DNA from: Talpa occidentalis
Taxonomy: Eukaryota > Chordata > Mammalia > Eulipotyphla > Talpidae
Assembly (NCBI RefSeq): GCF_014898055.3
Contig: NW_026555331.1
Location: forward strand, 109,489,194-109,553,193
Reading direction: 5' to 3'
Length of the DNA: 64,000 nucleotides
A model generated the notes under the pieces. That model was not told the origin of the DNA, did not search any database, and saw nothing but the letters and a program-made list of their open reading frames with translations. The translations under genes were made by a program, and so were the position numbers. Below are positions 46,650 to 57,163 of this stretch, one piece after another. Position 1 is the stretch's first letter; each line of letters begins with the position of its first letter.

Positions 46650-47110
46650 CAACTGCAAAAAATTATCCAGGAGACCAAATGTGCATGATATAAGTGTTGC
46701 AGGAAGACAAAACTAACACAAGAGAAGCAAAATCAAGGAAATAATTAAATAAGAGTTGTCTAAGTTGAAAAAAAATTGAAGCTTTCCCAGGAAATGGATT
46801 GTCAATTATCAGATATTAATAATAAAAAAGGGGAAAAAAACTTTCCTTCTCTATAGGAAAAAAATCAACTATATAAAGAAAAAATATCTCCAGGAAAAAA
46901 TAAATTTCTTCTTTATTATACTGAATACTAAATGAAAATGGAAATTTTAAAATTATATTTTGAAGGAAAGGCCTATATAACTTTTTAAAGCAAAAAATTC
47001 TATATTCAGCCAAGCCTTAATTTATGCAAGAATTTAAGAGATTCTTGGATATGCAAGGACTCATACCCATTCAGAAACTGTTAGTCATTTAAACACTAGA
47101 GCCACTTTAA
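46650..47110 (+). mobile_element. HAL1 or old L1 ORF1-region fragment
   Basis: 'aaaattctatattcagccaa', 'gcaagaatttaagagattct' and 'ggatatgcaaggactcatac' resemble the HAL1/old L1 segment (ctatatccagccaaac, cagacatgcaaggactc). Upstream A-rich sequence back to about 46650 fits. It is heavily decayed, with no open frame. Confidence 0.5.
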
Positions 47111-48399
47111 AAACAAAACATTTAACTAGGGAAAAATGAAGATGTATTATTAAAGCATAGATATAAAATAATGAAATTGCCTAAAACTAGACTTAATGTC
47201 CAAATAATTATTGTAAATGTGCTTTCTCCCGATGGAAATCATGGCTTAATTTCCTTCTTTAAAAATAAATATTTTTTTAAAAAACTCAAGGAATACCATG
47301 TTGCTTTAAAATGAACCGACTCCCCCAAAATGAAGTTAACCTGCATTCATACCTGATTTCTGCCACAATGCGGACTAAGGCCCAATGGTAACCATGTTCT
47401 TTTTTTCCAAAAACAGCTTTAATAAGATTTTGTAGCCTGGTAAATACAAAAACATTTTTTTAAAAAAAAACAATATAATTTAACATCATTTATTAATGAC
47501 AACATGGATGTAAAATCTCAGATTATTCTGATTAAAAGTAGGAGGAAAAGATAAGCTATAGACAACATCCTACAGTTTGCAGTTTGTACCAGGAACATCA
47601 ATGGAACCTGTTCCCAAACACAATACGGAAAACTATCTAAGTAAATTTGAGTTCCCATTGAAAAAATATCAAAAAGCTAATGACAGTATGAGTATATATA
47701 TAAAGCATATATATGTATAGACCGTTCCTCAGAATTACATTTAATATCCACCCTCCACAACACTTCACACATACAATGAGCTTGCGGTTTTAAGAAGCAG
47801 CAGCTGCTGCAACTTCATGATGATTCCTATCTTCCCAGTGTATTTCTCCTTACCTGAAATAGTCTCTTTTTCTTGACCAAATATCCAAATCTACATTTGA
47901 ACTTAAAAATTCAGTTAAATTGAGATTCCAGATGGTGGTGCCAAGAGGGGAAGAGCTGGGCATGCCCACACACACACAGGCTGCCAGGGCCGGGGAGGCC
48001 TCCTGGAAAGAGCCTTGTGCCCAACAGTTAGAGGCCAAAAAGACCCTGAAAGGAGGCAGTTAAGAAGGAATCCCAGCACTGGATTAGACGGCCATTTGCT
48101 GCCCCTAAGCCCAAAACCTAGAGCCAAATGTACTGCTAGTAACACATTGCAAACCTCTAAAGCTCTTAGAACTAAGAAGAAAATAGGAAAGGTGAAACTT
48201 TTGAGTGTCAAAACTTACTGAGAGTCATAGGCCAGTAGGAATTAGCTTTTCATCTTTGGACTAGAATACAATATAATTGAACTAATAATAAAGATGACAT
48301 TAAATCATATTTAAAAAATTCATGCCTGAAAGCTGTCATCATGGTGGATTTTAATTTCAGTGGCCAAAACCCAAAGAATTAAAAGTGACAGTCATTCTT
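47111..48399. other. Unclassified; GC-richer patch at 47935-48140
   Basis: A less AT-rich patch near 47935-48140 carries overlapping frames on both strands (98 codons minus at 47915-48211, 68 codons plus at 48015-48221), none with a recognisable domain. A 14-bp palindrome lies at 47797-47810. The segment 47400-47500 has T-rich and A-rich runs like a decayed retrocopy end, unproven. Confidence 0.45.
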
Positions 48400-48665
48400 T
48401 TTTTAAAAAAAGATTTATTTATTTATACAAGAACCGGGTACAGGCCAGATTCGTGGGAGGGTGAGAGGATTCACCAGAGACAGAGCTGGGAACAGAACAG
48501 GCAGACTGACGAAATACACTGCTGAGGGGAGCAGCGGATGAGACAGGAGGGGTCTGCGGCGCGATGTGGGACCCTTGCCTGCCAGCCGGGATCAAACCCA
48601 TGCTGCAGAGGCTTGGATAGCTTCACAGCGCTGCGCTCAACCGCCTGTGCCACCAGGGGAGGCCT
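48400..48665 (-). mobile_element. tRNA-derived SINE, older subfamily
   Basis: On the minus strand it runs from AGGCCTCCCCTGGTGGCACA to an A-rich tail. A 15-bp duplication, gtga(c/t)(a/g)gtcattctt, lies at 48385-48399 and 48666-48680 (13 of 15). Plus-strand blocks GAGAGGATTCACCAGAGACAG and 'gacgaaatacactgctgagg' place it in the older subfamily. Small frames here on both strands are SINE sequence. Confidence 0.92.
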
Positions 48666-48680
48666 GTGATGGTCATTCTT

Positions 48681-51275
48681 GTCAGAACTGGTGGGGCAAG
48701 GGAGCTTATGGAGGTACCCGAGCACCATTCACAGCAGGAGAGTCAGTGAGATGTGATGCCTGGATTGTATTGATCCTTCTCACACCTGCTCCTTTATAGC
48801 CTTCTGCAGCTGGAGGAGTGATTTAGGCCTTACTCTAAAACTGTGTGCGTTCAAATTTATCATTATAAAGGAATTTTCCTGCTTACAAAAAATAAACTCA
48901 AAGTCTATTGGGAAATATAAGATTGTACAAGTAATACTTGGTGAACATGACTGAACTGTAGTAATATTGCTGTGTTGTCTTTCAAATACAAAAATAGCAC
49001 TAATCTTTTTAAAATTAAAGGCTTAAAGCGATGTCAGCATTTCCTCCATTAAATATAAAGAAGGAATCATGTTTCTTGAGATCTGAGCTGGGGCAATGCA
49101 GATGCTATTGGTGACTGTAGGCTGCGAACTGATAGCACAAAAACTAAAACACCATGTCACCAGCTTTTGAGAAAAAATCCAGTTTAATGCAAGGTCTCCT
49201 GGCAGGAGACTGGGAAGTCAGGTATTCAAATTAATCTCCCAAAGATGGGCTTTATGAAATATTTATGAGCTTGAAAAACAAGTATGAAATGCAAGTTGGT
49301 AGGGTCTGATTTTTGTTTCCTGATGAATTCAATTTTGGGTCTAGCACTGCAGAAAACTGAACACCCCTTGCTTCTGAACATTGTCCATCTAACCTTGAAT
49401 TAGGGATTCTTAGTTCTATCTTCCATGACTATTTTTGGTCCAGGCAAAGATGTAACCTCCAAGAACTAATAATACTCTTTTGGGCCTACACTATGAAACG
49501 CAGCTTGTCTGACTAGGCAGAATACAGGTAGGACTTTTTGTAGGGCAGTGAAACTACTTTCTATGCTATTATCCAGATATAATGGTGGATACATGTCATT
49601 ACACATTTGTTCAAACCCATAGAATGTATAATACCGAGAGTGATTTTAATGTAAATGCTGGATTTAGCATAATAATAATGTGTCAGTGCAGATTCATTAG
49701 TGGTGACAAATGTGAACACTGGTAGGGGATGTTGATAATGGAGAATAAGGGTAAGGCAAACGGTGTACAGGATCTCTACGTTTTCCATTCAATTTTGCTG
49801 TGATCCTAACTGCTCTACAAAATAGTTTATTTTCAAAAATTCCCAGTGTCAGCAAGTGAGCGGCAATTGTTCTAAAGAGCAGGAGTATTTCCAGGCACCT
49901 CTGGATTTGTATCACTGGCAGCTCCTTTGTGAGGCCTCTCAACTCAGAGCCAGTCACTCTGGCTGTGGGGTCAACATGGGTTATTTTGTTTTATCTACTT
50001 TATCAGCAATGTAATCTTGAGGACACAATTTAATTTGTTTTTTTCCCTATTGTTATGATGATAAAGAATATGTGCCCTGACAGAATAGTTCAATAAAGCA
50101 TAGTTTCAGTGATTTTTGTGATTATTTAATATATCTGAGGGGATTTTCATGGGGTGTAAGGAAATATACACATACAAAAAAGAAGACTCGATGGCTTTTT
50201 ATATCTACGATACACATAAATATATGCACACATCTCTGTCCTGTAACTGACTCATTTAAAATCCATTGTGTTCCCATAGAAAAGTGTCATAGATCCCGTC
50301 TGATGAAACAGCAGTTCAGAATGAGAGCCACACACTTTAGTTCTGGCCTCTGAGATGTTAATCTATTCATCAATTTGTATAGAGAGATAAAGAAAATAAA
50401 TAAATGATAAAAAAATCAAGTGGGGAAAGAAAGCATGTTGTGAATGTATGTAAATAATTAAAGAATGGTGTGTATGAGCAGGGAAAAATTACATAAAGCA
50501 CAAAACTTACAAAGAGGGATATTTTTTCCCTCATTAAACCTTTGGTTGCTGTGGAAATTCCTTTATGTTGTGGGTTAGGCATGTTTGTATTTTAATTTTA
50601 AAGTTTTCAAATTTGCATTTGTTTTTAATATTTTCTAAAATACTAGAATTTAAATATGGTCTTTTTTTCTTCCTTACTACCCAATAATTCTTTCCAATTC
50701 TGCTTTCTTTACACAAACTTTACTGCATTACTATAAAATAGATGGTAGCAATCCAGCCGTGAGGTTCTTTGTCTGAGAGCTTAGCTTTTCAGCTAGAACT
50801 GCCCATTGTTTCAGGCCTGACTGTTTTCTATGACAGAGATTTGAATGAAACATTAAGAATTCTCCAGGGATGGCTTTTACTAGTGAATGCAAGCCAGCTG
50901 CATTTTTAATCACAAAGTTGTCTCTGGACTGCTGCATTTGCAGCTGAGCAGAAGACCCTCTGCCCACCTTTAGCTCCTACCCATAGTGTTCCACAGGAAG
51001 CAGACTGTAACATTTCTCCAAAATACTTTCATTGAAGTTTTTTCTTGTTCGGTGGACATACTTATGACTATTTCTTTGGCTTCACATATGGTATGGTTAA
51101 AATAGACGTTTCCTTCTTATAGATGAATTTTTTTTTTTTTTAACATCATGTGCGGAAAATCTGTATATAACCTGGCCTTTAGACCGGATCTCCAAATTCT
51201 CCTAGCCATACTGCCATCTCTGAATAACAGGGTCTGAAATAGCAATAGAGTTGCCAGGTCTGTTGGGATACCAGT
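48681..51275. other. Long unclassified stretch
   Basis: No gene, LTR or SINE recognised. Frames at 49561-49957, 50370-50716 and 50731-50967 (minus) are 60-86 codons without motif. Confidence 0.5.
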
Positions 51276-51317
51276 TTGATTGTTTCATGGGGAACATTGA
51301 TTGTTTCATGGGGAACA
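51276..51317. repeat. Perfect 21-bp tandem duplication
   Basis: TTGATTGTTTCATGGGGAACA occupies 51276-51296 and, with no spacer or mismatch, 51297-51317. Confidence 0.95.
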
Positions 51318-51554
51318 TAACCAGAGGGCACATAGTGGATGTATTTATCTGGAATTAGAAATACATATGCCAGGTCCAAATTTACATGGTCAGAAAATGT
51401 GTGATTATACTGATAACTGATTATTCAGTCAGCCATAGACATGTATGGAGACTTGTGCCTCTTCCATGTGGAGAAACTACTATTGAATGTCTACCTTCTA
51501 TTGTTCATATTTATCTTAAAACTAAAAAAAAAAAATCCTAAAACTTTGAAAAGA
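51318..51554. other. Unclassified non-coding DNA
   Basis: Nothing recognised. Confidence 0.4.
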
Positions 51555-52180
51555 GGGTTAAAATCATCAAATATAATTATGGATTTCTCTACTTCTTTAT
51601 TTTTCCATCATGCATTTTGAAGTTCTATAAGTAGATATGCAAATATTTAGGGTTGTTATGACTTTTTGATGAAAGGACTTTCTTAGCATTATTATTAAAC
51701 GTCCTTCTTTATCTTCAATAACACATTGCTTTTCCTTTAAATCTATTTTGTTTGATGTTAATATAGAAAGTCTCCAGTTTACTTTGACTAGATTTTGCGT
51801 GACATATTATCTTGTTTCATTCTTTTACTTTGAGCTTCGATGTGTCTTCATTTTTAACTTGTGTCTAATGTGAATTGCATGTATGGGTTGCCAATCTGCA
51901 ACATTTGAATTTTAATTTATCAATCCCTTTATATTTAATATGAATAGGAGTAGGTTGAATTCCACTATTGTACAATTTGTTTTCTATGTAATGGCTGTCT
52001 TTTCAATTTATCATTATTATATACTTAAAAATTAACTTAAATTTCTTAGTATCCTATTTTATTTCCTATGTGAATTTTTGGCTCTTTCTTTTCTTTATAT
52101 TTATTTTTTAGTGAGTGATCTAGAAGTTACAAAAAGCATCTTTAATTTAAGAGTCTATCTGAAATACCACTTCATTCTAG
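51555..52180 (-). mobile_element. Old L1 ORF2 fragment
   Basis: Reverse L1-like blocks: 'taaacgtccttctttatctt', 'atctattttgtttgatgtta', 'cctttatatttaatatgaat', 'taggagtaggttgaattcca' and 'ttttctatgtaatggctgtc'. It is AT-rich and full of stops. Confidence 0.55.
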
Positions 52181-54025
52181 GTCCTTTTAAAAAATCAACT
52201 AAATGCAAAAAATGGGTCATGAGTGATGTATTTACAGGCACTGGATTGTAGAAGAGGCATTCTATATATCTTATCAGTAGTATTGCCACTCTTGATAAAG
52301 TGGTTTCTGCAACAATAAAGAACCAAACCTGGAAAAAGACTCTTTTAAAGAATTATAAATTGTTAGATATAGTAGGAATTCTGGGGGTTATCTGAAATAT
52401 ATCAGTTAAGTTTATTTCAAGGAAACAGATGGCATGTCTAAAATAGAATAATTCCAGCAGAGTTTTTAAAAGCATTACTTACAAAGTTTTTAAAATATGT
52501 AAGGAAACGATGAATGATCAAGGATGATGTAGGGAAATGATGCAGAGTTCTGGGGATTAGTAATTGTGAGATGTATTTAGTAGTCCAAAGCCTGAGGGAA
52601 TAAGGGGAAGAAGTAATTATTTGCATGGAAAGAGAGACTTATATGGAGAGCACCATCTTGAAAATAGTTGTAAACTCAATTGAAGTAAATGATCAACTTA
52701 ATAGAAGTGCAAAGAGGGAGCTGAGGGAATAATGCCGAACTTCATTCTCCTTTTCCCTAATCTCCTGCCAGGATTTCCTTAGGCCAAACCCAACAGGCAG
52801 TCAGAAAGTCAAGGGACTGATGGATATTATTTATACAAGTCAACTTCCTAGTAAAGACAGAAGGGTTCAGAGGATGAAAGTATACCTAGAATGGACAACA
52901 AATATATATAAAATACATGACCCAGTGATCTAAATTTTCACACAAAGATTTTGAGTCCCGAGTTGGTTAACTGACTTGCTTTGGTTTAATAAGCAAATTA
53001 GAACTAAAATCAGTGACTCACTGTCAACCTAGTTCCCGTGTTATAAAACATGACTATGTTCCACTTCCAAAATTCGTGCTTTGGGGGAAACTTCCTGATT
53101 AGAAAGCACCTGATGAGATGCCTGCATCTAAAGAACAAAGTAAATGCATGTAGTCTTTTCTTCCATTGTTCTGGTGATCAATGGTTATAACACCATCCCT
53201 ACCCCAATATCAGCATTTAAAAGCAAAAATTTTAGCAAGTTCATGGGGTCTGTGAGTCATAAATTTAGACAAGAAGCAGCAGGGATGACTTCTCTGATAC
53301 TCAATGCTTGAGAGCTAGCTGAGGGCCCTTGAGTGACAGCTGAACATTGACATGGCTAATGACTAGAACCATCTGAGGGCTTCCTCCTTGTTGTGTCTAC
53401 TGTGAGGTTGGAATGACTCAGTGGCTAGACTAAGCAGGGTCTAATGACAAAAACGTCTACACATGACCTCTCCACACTGCTTGAAGTTTTCTCTCTCCTT
53501 CCAGGAGAGAGAAGGAGTCTGAGAGGAAGCCTCCAGAGAGGGAGCTTCCCAAGCTGCCCAGACAGAAGCAGCATTGCTTCTTCTGAACATCTCCTTTGGT
53601 GAAGTGTTTTGATTAAAAATGAGTCATGAATATCAGCTCATATTCAATGAAGGGAAATAAGATGCCACCTCCCAATGGGGGAATGACAAGTTCACGTTGC
53701 AGAAGAGCATGTGGGCTCAGAGATATGGATATGGTTATTGTAGGAAAACACAACTTACCACCTCCTTCAAAGATAAGCCTTAAAATCAAGTAAATTTAAA
53801 TTATGAATTGATATTGAAAAAAAGAAAATTGGGGAGTCATCCGAGGGAAGAAACACCAACAAATTTTTGGAAGAAATAAGCTGAATAGGAGTAACTAATA
53901 GAGTAAAATATGTAAGACTACATCAATATATGCATAAAAGTTTAGAAAAAACCTACCTGTAGAAGTACAGAGAAATACAGGACTCAGAGATGGCACATGT
54001 AACCAGGGTGTGGGATGTGAAAATA
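52181..54025. other. Unclassified non-coding DNA
   Basis: No gene recognised. A perfect inverted or direct repeat was not seen. Confidence 0.45.
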
Positions 54026-54230
54026 GGGGACATTAGTTTTCTGTATATACATATATACACACACACACATAGTAGTCACAGACATATATAATGGGGACAT
54101 TAGCTTTCTCTCTCTCTATATATATATAATGGGGACATTAGCTTTATATATATATATATTTACACACACACATATACTAGTCTATATGTATGTATGTATG
54201 TATGTATGTGGATATAGATATAGATACACA
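54026..54230. repeat. Compound microsatellite with a threefold anchor
   Basis: The anchor GGGGACATTAG(C/T)TTT occurs at 54026, 54093 and 54131, each followed by a different simple repeat: TA/CA after the first, CT then TA after the second, TA then CA after the third. A (TATG)n run and GATATA repeats follow at 54186-54220. A second shared motif, ca(t/c)agtagtca, occurs near 54068 and 54228. The 61-codon frame at 54129-54314 is simple repeat. Confidence 0.9.
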
Positions 54231-54327
54231 GTAGTCAATATCCCTGTCATGCCCCACAGTAAAAGGTATTTAGTCATTTACTTGTCTGATTTTTTTGATC
54301 AGGCATTGCCTTAAGAAATTGAGCAAC

Positions 54328-54596
54328 TTGGGCCTCCCAGGTGGTACAGGAGTTAGTCAGCACTATCAAGCTATCACCAGCCACTGCGACACGCATTGGA
54401 TCCCCGGCCAGGGAGCTAACCCACATGGTGCAACAGACTTCTCCTGTCTCGCCCGCTTGTCCCCATAGTGTATTTCAGCAGATCTGCCTGTTCTGTTCCC
54501 CACTTTGTCTCTGGTGAATCCTCTCACTCTCACACCTCTGACCTAGGCCCCAATTCTTGTATGCCTAAATAAATAAAATAAATCTTAAAAAATAGA
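54328..54596 (+). mobile_element. tRNA-derived SINE, older subfamily, perfect duplication
   Basis: It runs from TTGGGCCTCCCAGGTGGTAC to an A-rich tail ending aaaaaatag. A perfect 15-bp duplication, AAGAAATTGAGCAAC, lies at 54313-54327 and 54597-54611. The B-box region reads GGATCCCCGGCC and is partly decayed. Confidence 0.94.
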
Positions 54597-54659
54597 AAGA
54601 AATTGAGCAACCATACAACACACACTGAAATTCTGGCATACAGTTCCCCATCCCATTAC

Positions 54660-55090
54660 CTAAAATGGACTCTTTCCAAAAATATTGAAGAAAATAACAT
54701 TTCTCAATTTATTTGAATGAACGGGCATGAATCTGACACCAAAACAAAGCCACAGTATCATAACAATATCCTCAAGTAACATAGATGTGAAAATTCTCAA
54801 CAAAACTGGGAAATCTAATTCAGAAATGCATGAAAAGTACAATATAAATCTAATCTATTGTAGAAATATATAAAGTATATAATATAGAAAGTGTTTTTTT
54901 CTCAACCCTCCCATAAAAATAGTCTTGAAACTTTCCCTCAACAAATCTCTAGGCACCAAAAGCTTCCGTGATGAATTCCTACAAACATTTAACAAAGAAA
55001 TAACAACTTTACACAAACTCTTCCAAAAATTTTGAAAGTTCTCACTCTGTAAGATCATCTTTAATACTAATACCCAACAGACAAGAAGAA
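54660..55090 (+). mobile_element. L1 ORF2 fragments in non-colinear order
   Basis: The 54668-54850 part matches L1 ORF2 at 'ctctttccaaaaatattgaag', 'gaatctgacaccaaaacaaa' and 'aacatagatgtgaaaattctc'. The 54920-55080 part matches an earlier piece of ORF2 ('gatgaattcctacaaacatt', 'caaactcttccaaaaatttt') that in an intact L1 would come first. The motif ctctt(t)ccaaaaat is present in both. Confidence 0.65.
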
Positions 55091-55367
55091 ATTACATCTA
55101 GTTCTGGCAAAACGGTGGAAGAGGAAAGTCAGACTCATTTCTACATCACATACAAAAAAACAATATATGGATAAAAGCAACAGGCCCCAAAGGGCCACCG
55201 GAGGACACTGGTTTCACAAGCAGTGGCAACACAGCAGAAGTTAAGGGGGAAAATGCAATATAATTTTGCTTGGAGAATTACTGGGGCAGAGCAACCCAAG
55301 AGAGGGGAGGAGAGCTGTAAGGTGGAGCCTTTCTTTTCTTGGTGACTAAATGGCTCGCACCCATATC

Positions 55368-56240
55368 AGGGACTTGTAACAACATGGATGGAACTAGAGG
55401 GAATTATGCAGTGAAATAAGTCAGAAGGAGATATGTTAACGGGCAGGGGGAGGGGCACCCCTGAACCCACAAGCCTGCCTGCTCTAAATAGGTTCTGCCA
55501 TCTACTGCATCAAGAGAAAATATTTTCTAATGCATAAAATTTTTCATGCAAAGGAACTTTAATACAATTAGTGTGCAATAAAGAGAAGAGAAGGAAAAGA
55601 CTGTAGTTTCCAAATCAAGCAACCAAAGTTACCCCTCCCCTCGTGGGTAAATGTCCAGCCAAACGGGATTGGCACAAAGCAGGACTGCTGAGACCCAAAA
55701 GCTTGCCACATTATACTTTATAATAAGGTATCTTCTGATGGGGAACCACAGGAAAGAAATAGAAGGGGTCAGACAAATCTGTAAGGAAAGGAGCAAAATC
55801 AAAACCCAAGTCAAGATAAAGTGCATTGGCATCCCCCCAGGGTCTCTCGCCCACGTCTCTGTCTCAGGTGTTGGCTTCCAAGTCCCTGGTACAAGTCGGA
55901 GGTCAAGAAGCAAACACAGCTTCTTCACATGTCTCTCTGCTCCATGTGCCTCCTTCAGGTCTCTTCATCTCTCCCTTCCCTCAACCAGTCTTTCAATTCC
56001 CAACCCCCTGCCCAGCTCCACCATTTTTTGGTTGGGGCAGGGCGCCTTGAATTTCCCCATTCTCTGGGAATAACCTTGTTATAGAAAGACAAATATTGCA
56101 TGTCTTCACCCATGTTTGGGATACAGAGAAAACAAATAAACAAACAAAAACCCACAAAGAAACTCACAAAACTGAACCAAAATAAACCCTAGAAATAAGA
56201 CTGCAGAAATGAGGTTACTAGAGTGATGAGGGTGGGGAAA
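55368..56240 (+). mobile_element. L1 3' region interrupted by an LTR
   Basis: The left part (55368-55433) reads 'caacatggatggaactagag', 'gaaataagtcagaaggaga'. The right part (56084-56240) resumes with 'gaaagacaaatattgcatgtc' and the 3' UTR ('ctgaaccaaaataaacccta', 'gaggttactagagtgatgag'). Joined, the two sides follow L1 without loss, so the LTR inserted into an existing L1. Confidence 0.85.
55434..56083 (-). mobile_element. Solo LTR, class I-like endogenous retrovirus
   Basis: On the minus strand the 3' end is CCGTTAACA at 55434; the 5' end near 56083 reads TATAACAAGG, one change from a TG start. A TATA-like TTATAAAG is at 55716-55723 and an ATTAAA polyadenylation signal at 55558-55563 (both minus), about 160 bp apart, leaving a U5 of about 120 bp. 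Flanks GATA and GAAA (55430-55433, 56084-56087) fit a 4-bp duplication with one mutation, which suits gammaretrovirus-like class I elements. No internal retroviral genes remain. Frames of 74-140 codons on plus and 99 on minus across it are not genes. Confidence 0.72.
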
Positions 56241-56619
56241 AAACAGGGAGGGGCTTATAGTGCCTCTTCATGGATTCCATGTTCATTTTGGGGGACTTAG
56301 TATGTGCCCTGGGGATTTGGAGGCTTTGATACCATGAGGTTATTCCCGTTTGCTCCTTCTGGGGGTGGTGCCTGTGTCCTAGAGCAGAACTGCAGCCATA
56401 ACCTCTTAGAACCTGCTTTGACCAGCATCTACTGATCAGACTCTGGGGGCCCTGCAAAAATAAGAAGGCAAGTGTTTATGGGAAAAGAGGTAGGAACAAT
56501 AAACTGGAAGGAAATGTGAGCATGCTTTGACCATTCCTTGTGAAACAGGCTTGGACTTGCAAAACAGTTTCTGACCCATTTCAGAATGACCCGTTCTAAT
56601 CTCAGTCACACTGTCATTC
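56241..56619. other. L1 3' end remnant or unclassified DNA between two LTRs
   Basis: Sequence after the L1 3' UTR; nothing further recognised. The 79-codon minus frame at 56218-56457 is unsupported. Confidence 0.45.
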
Positions 56620-56735
56620 TGTTATAGAGCAACCCCGATATTAAACGGGTTCCTGGCTGTGGGTCCTCACCGGCACGCTTTAAAGGGACTTATGAATACT
56701 CTACTACAGACACACGCAAAAGGGTTAATAAAAGG

Positions 56736-56741
56736 TTTATT
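56736..56741 (-). promoter_or_regulatory. LTR polyadenylation signal
   Basis: AATAAA on the minus strand, about 185 bp after the TATA-like box of the same LTR. Confidence 0.6.
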
Positions 56742-57023
56742 TACAAGAGAAAAAGAAATAAGGAAAATGTACAACTCAGGGAGAAAATAGGGAAATAAAG
56801 TCTTTAATGCGTCCTACCCGATCCGACGACCTGGAAACCCAAAGTCACTCTCAGAGCTAGACGGACGCCGCGAACTGGCCGAGGGCCCCAAAATGGAGAG
56901 AGCCCCAAAGCCCACATGTCTGCCTTTTGTATCCACCTGGCTGCTTAACCCCACCCTCAGGTCCCAGCCACCTTCCCTTGGGTGGTGATGGGATGTAGAG
57001 TTCCCAGTGTCTTTGGCTTTGGC

Positions 57024-57159
57024 CTGGGATGGGGGTGGAGTCCACAAAGCCTGTATGGAATTTGCTTTGGGGCAGCCTTTTCCCCCTAACACTGGGGTGG
57101 GGGTGGAGTCCACAAAGCCTGTATGGAATTAGCTTTGGGACAGCCTTTTTCCCCTAACA
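57024..57159 (-). repeat. 68-bp tandem duplication at the U3 end of the LTR
   Basis: Copies at 57024-57091 and 57092-57159 differ at 4 of 68 positions. Each copy ends in CCCTAACA, that is, each carries the LTR terminal sequence. Confidence 0.95.
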
Positions 57160-57163
57160 ATTC

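Larger units (their letters stand above)
56620..57159 (-). mobile_element. Solo LTR, class I-like endogenous retrovirus, 540 bp
   Basis: On the minus strand it runs from TGTTAGGGG (57159) to CTATAACA (56620), a TG...CA pair with short inverted ends. A perfect 4-bp duplication ATTC lies at 56616-56619 and 57160-57163. A TATA-like ATACAAAAG lies at 56924-56932 and AATAAA at 56736-56741 (minus), fitting U3-R-U5 order on that strand. The first 136 bp of U3 are a 68-bp tandem duplication. Four-base duplication is usual for class I (gammaretrovirus-like) elements. No coding region is attached, so it is a solo LTR left by recombination. Confidence 0.88.

Noticed and set aside
54026..54230. CRISPR-like array from the repeated anchor
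   Set aside because: Only three anchors at unequal spacing, with simple-repeat spacers, in a mammalian genome.
55651..56084. 140-codon plus frame and overlapping frames
   Set aside because: Antisense to the solo LTR; three overlapping frames in one stretch is chance in GC-richer DNA.
56814..57113. 99-codon minus frame
   Set aside because: Lies wholly within the solo LTR at 56620-57159, including its tandem duplication.
55434..57159. A provirus bounded by two LTRs
   Set aside because: The two LTRs are of different families, each has its own target-site duplication, and no gag, pol or env lies between them.
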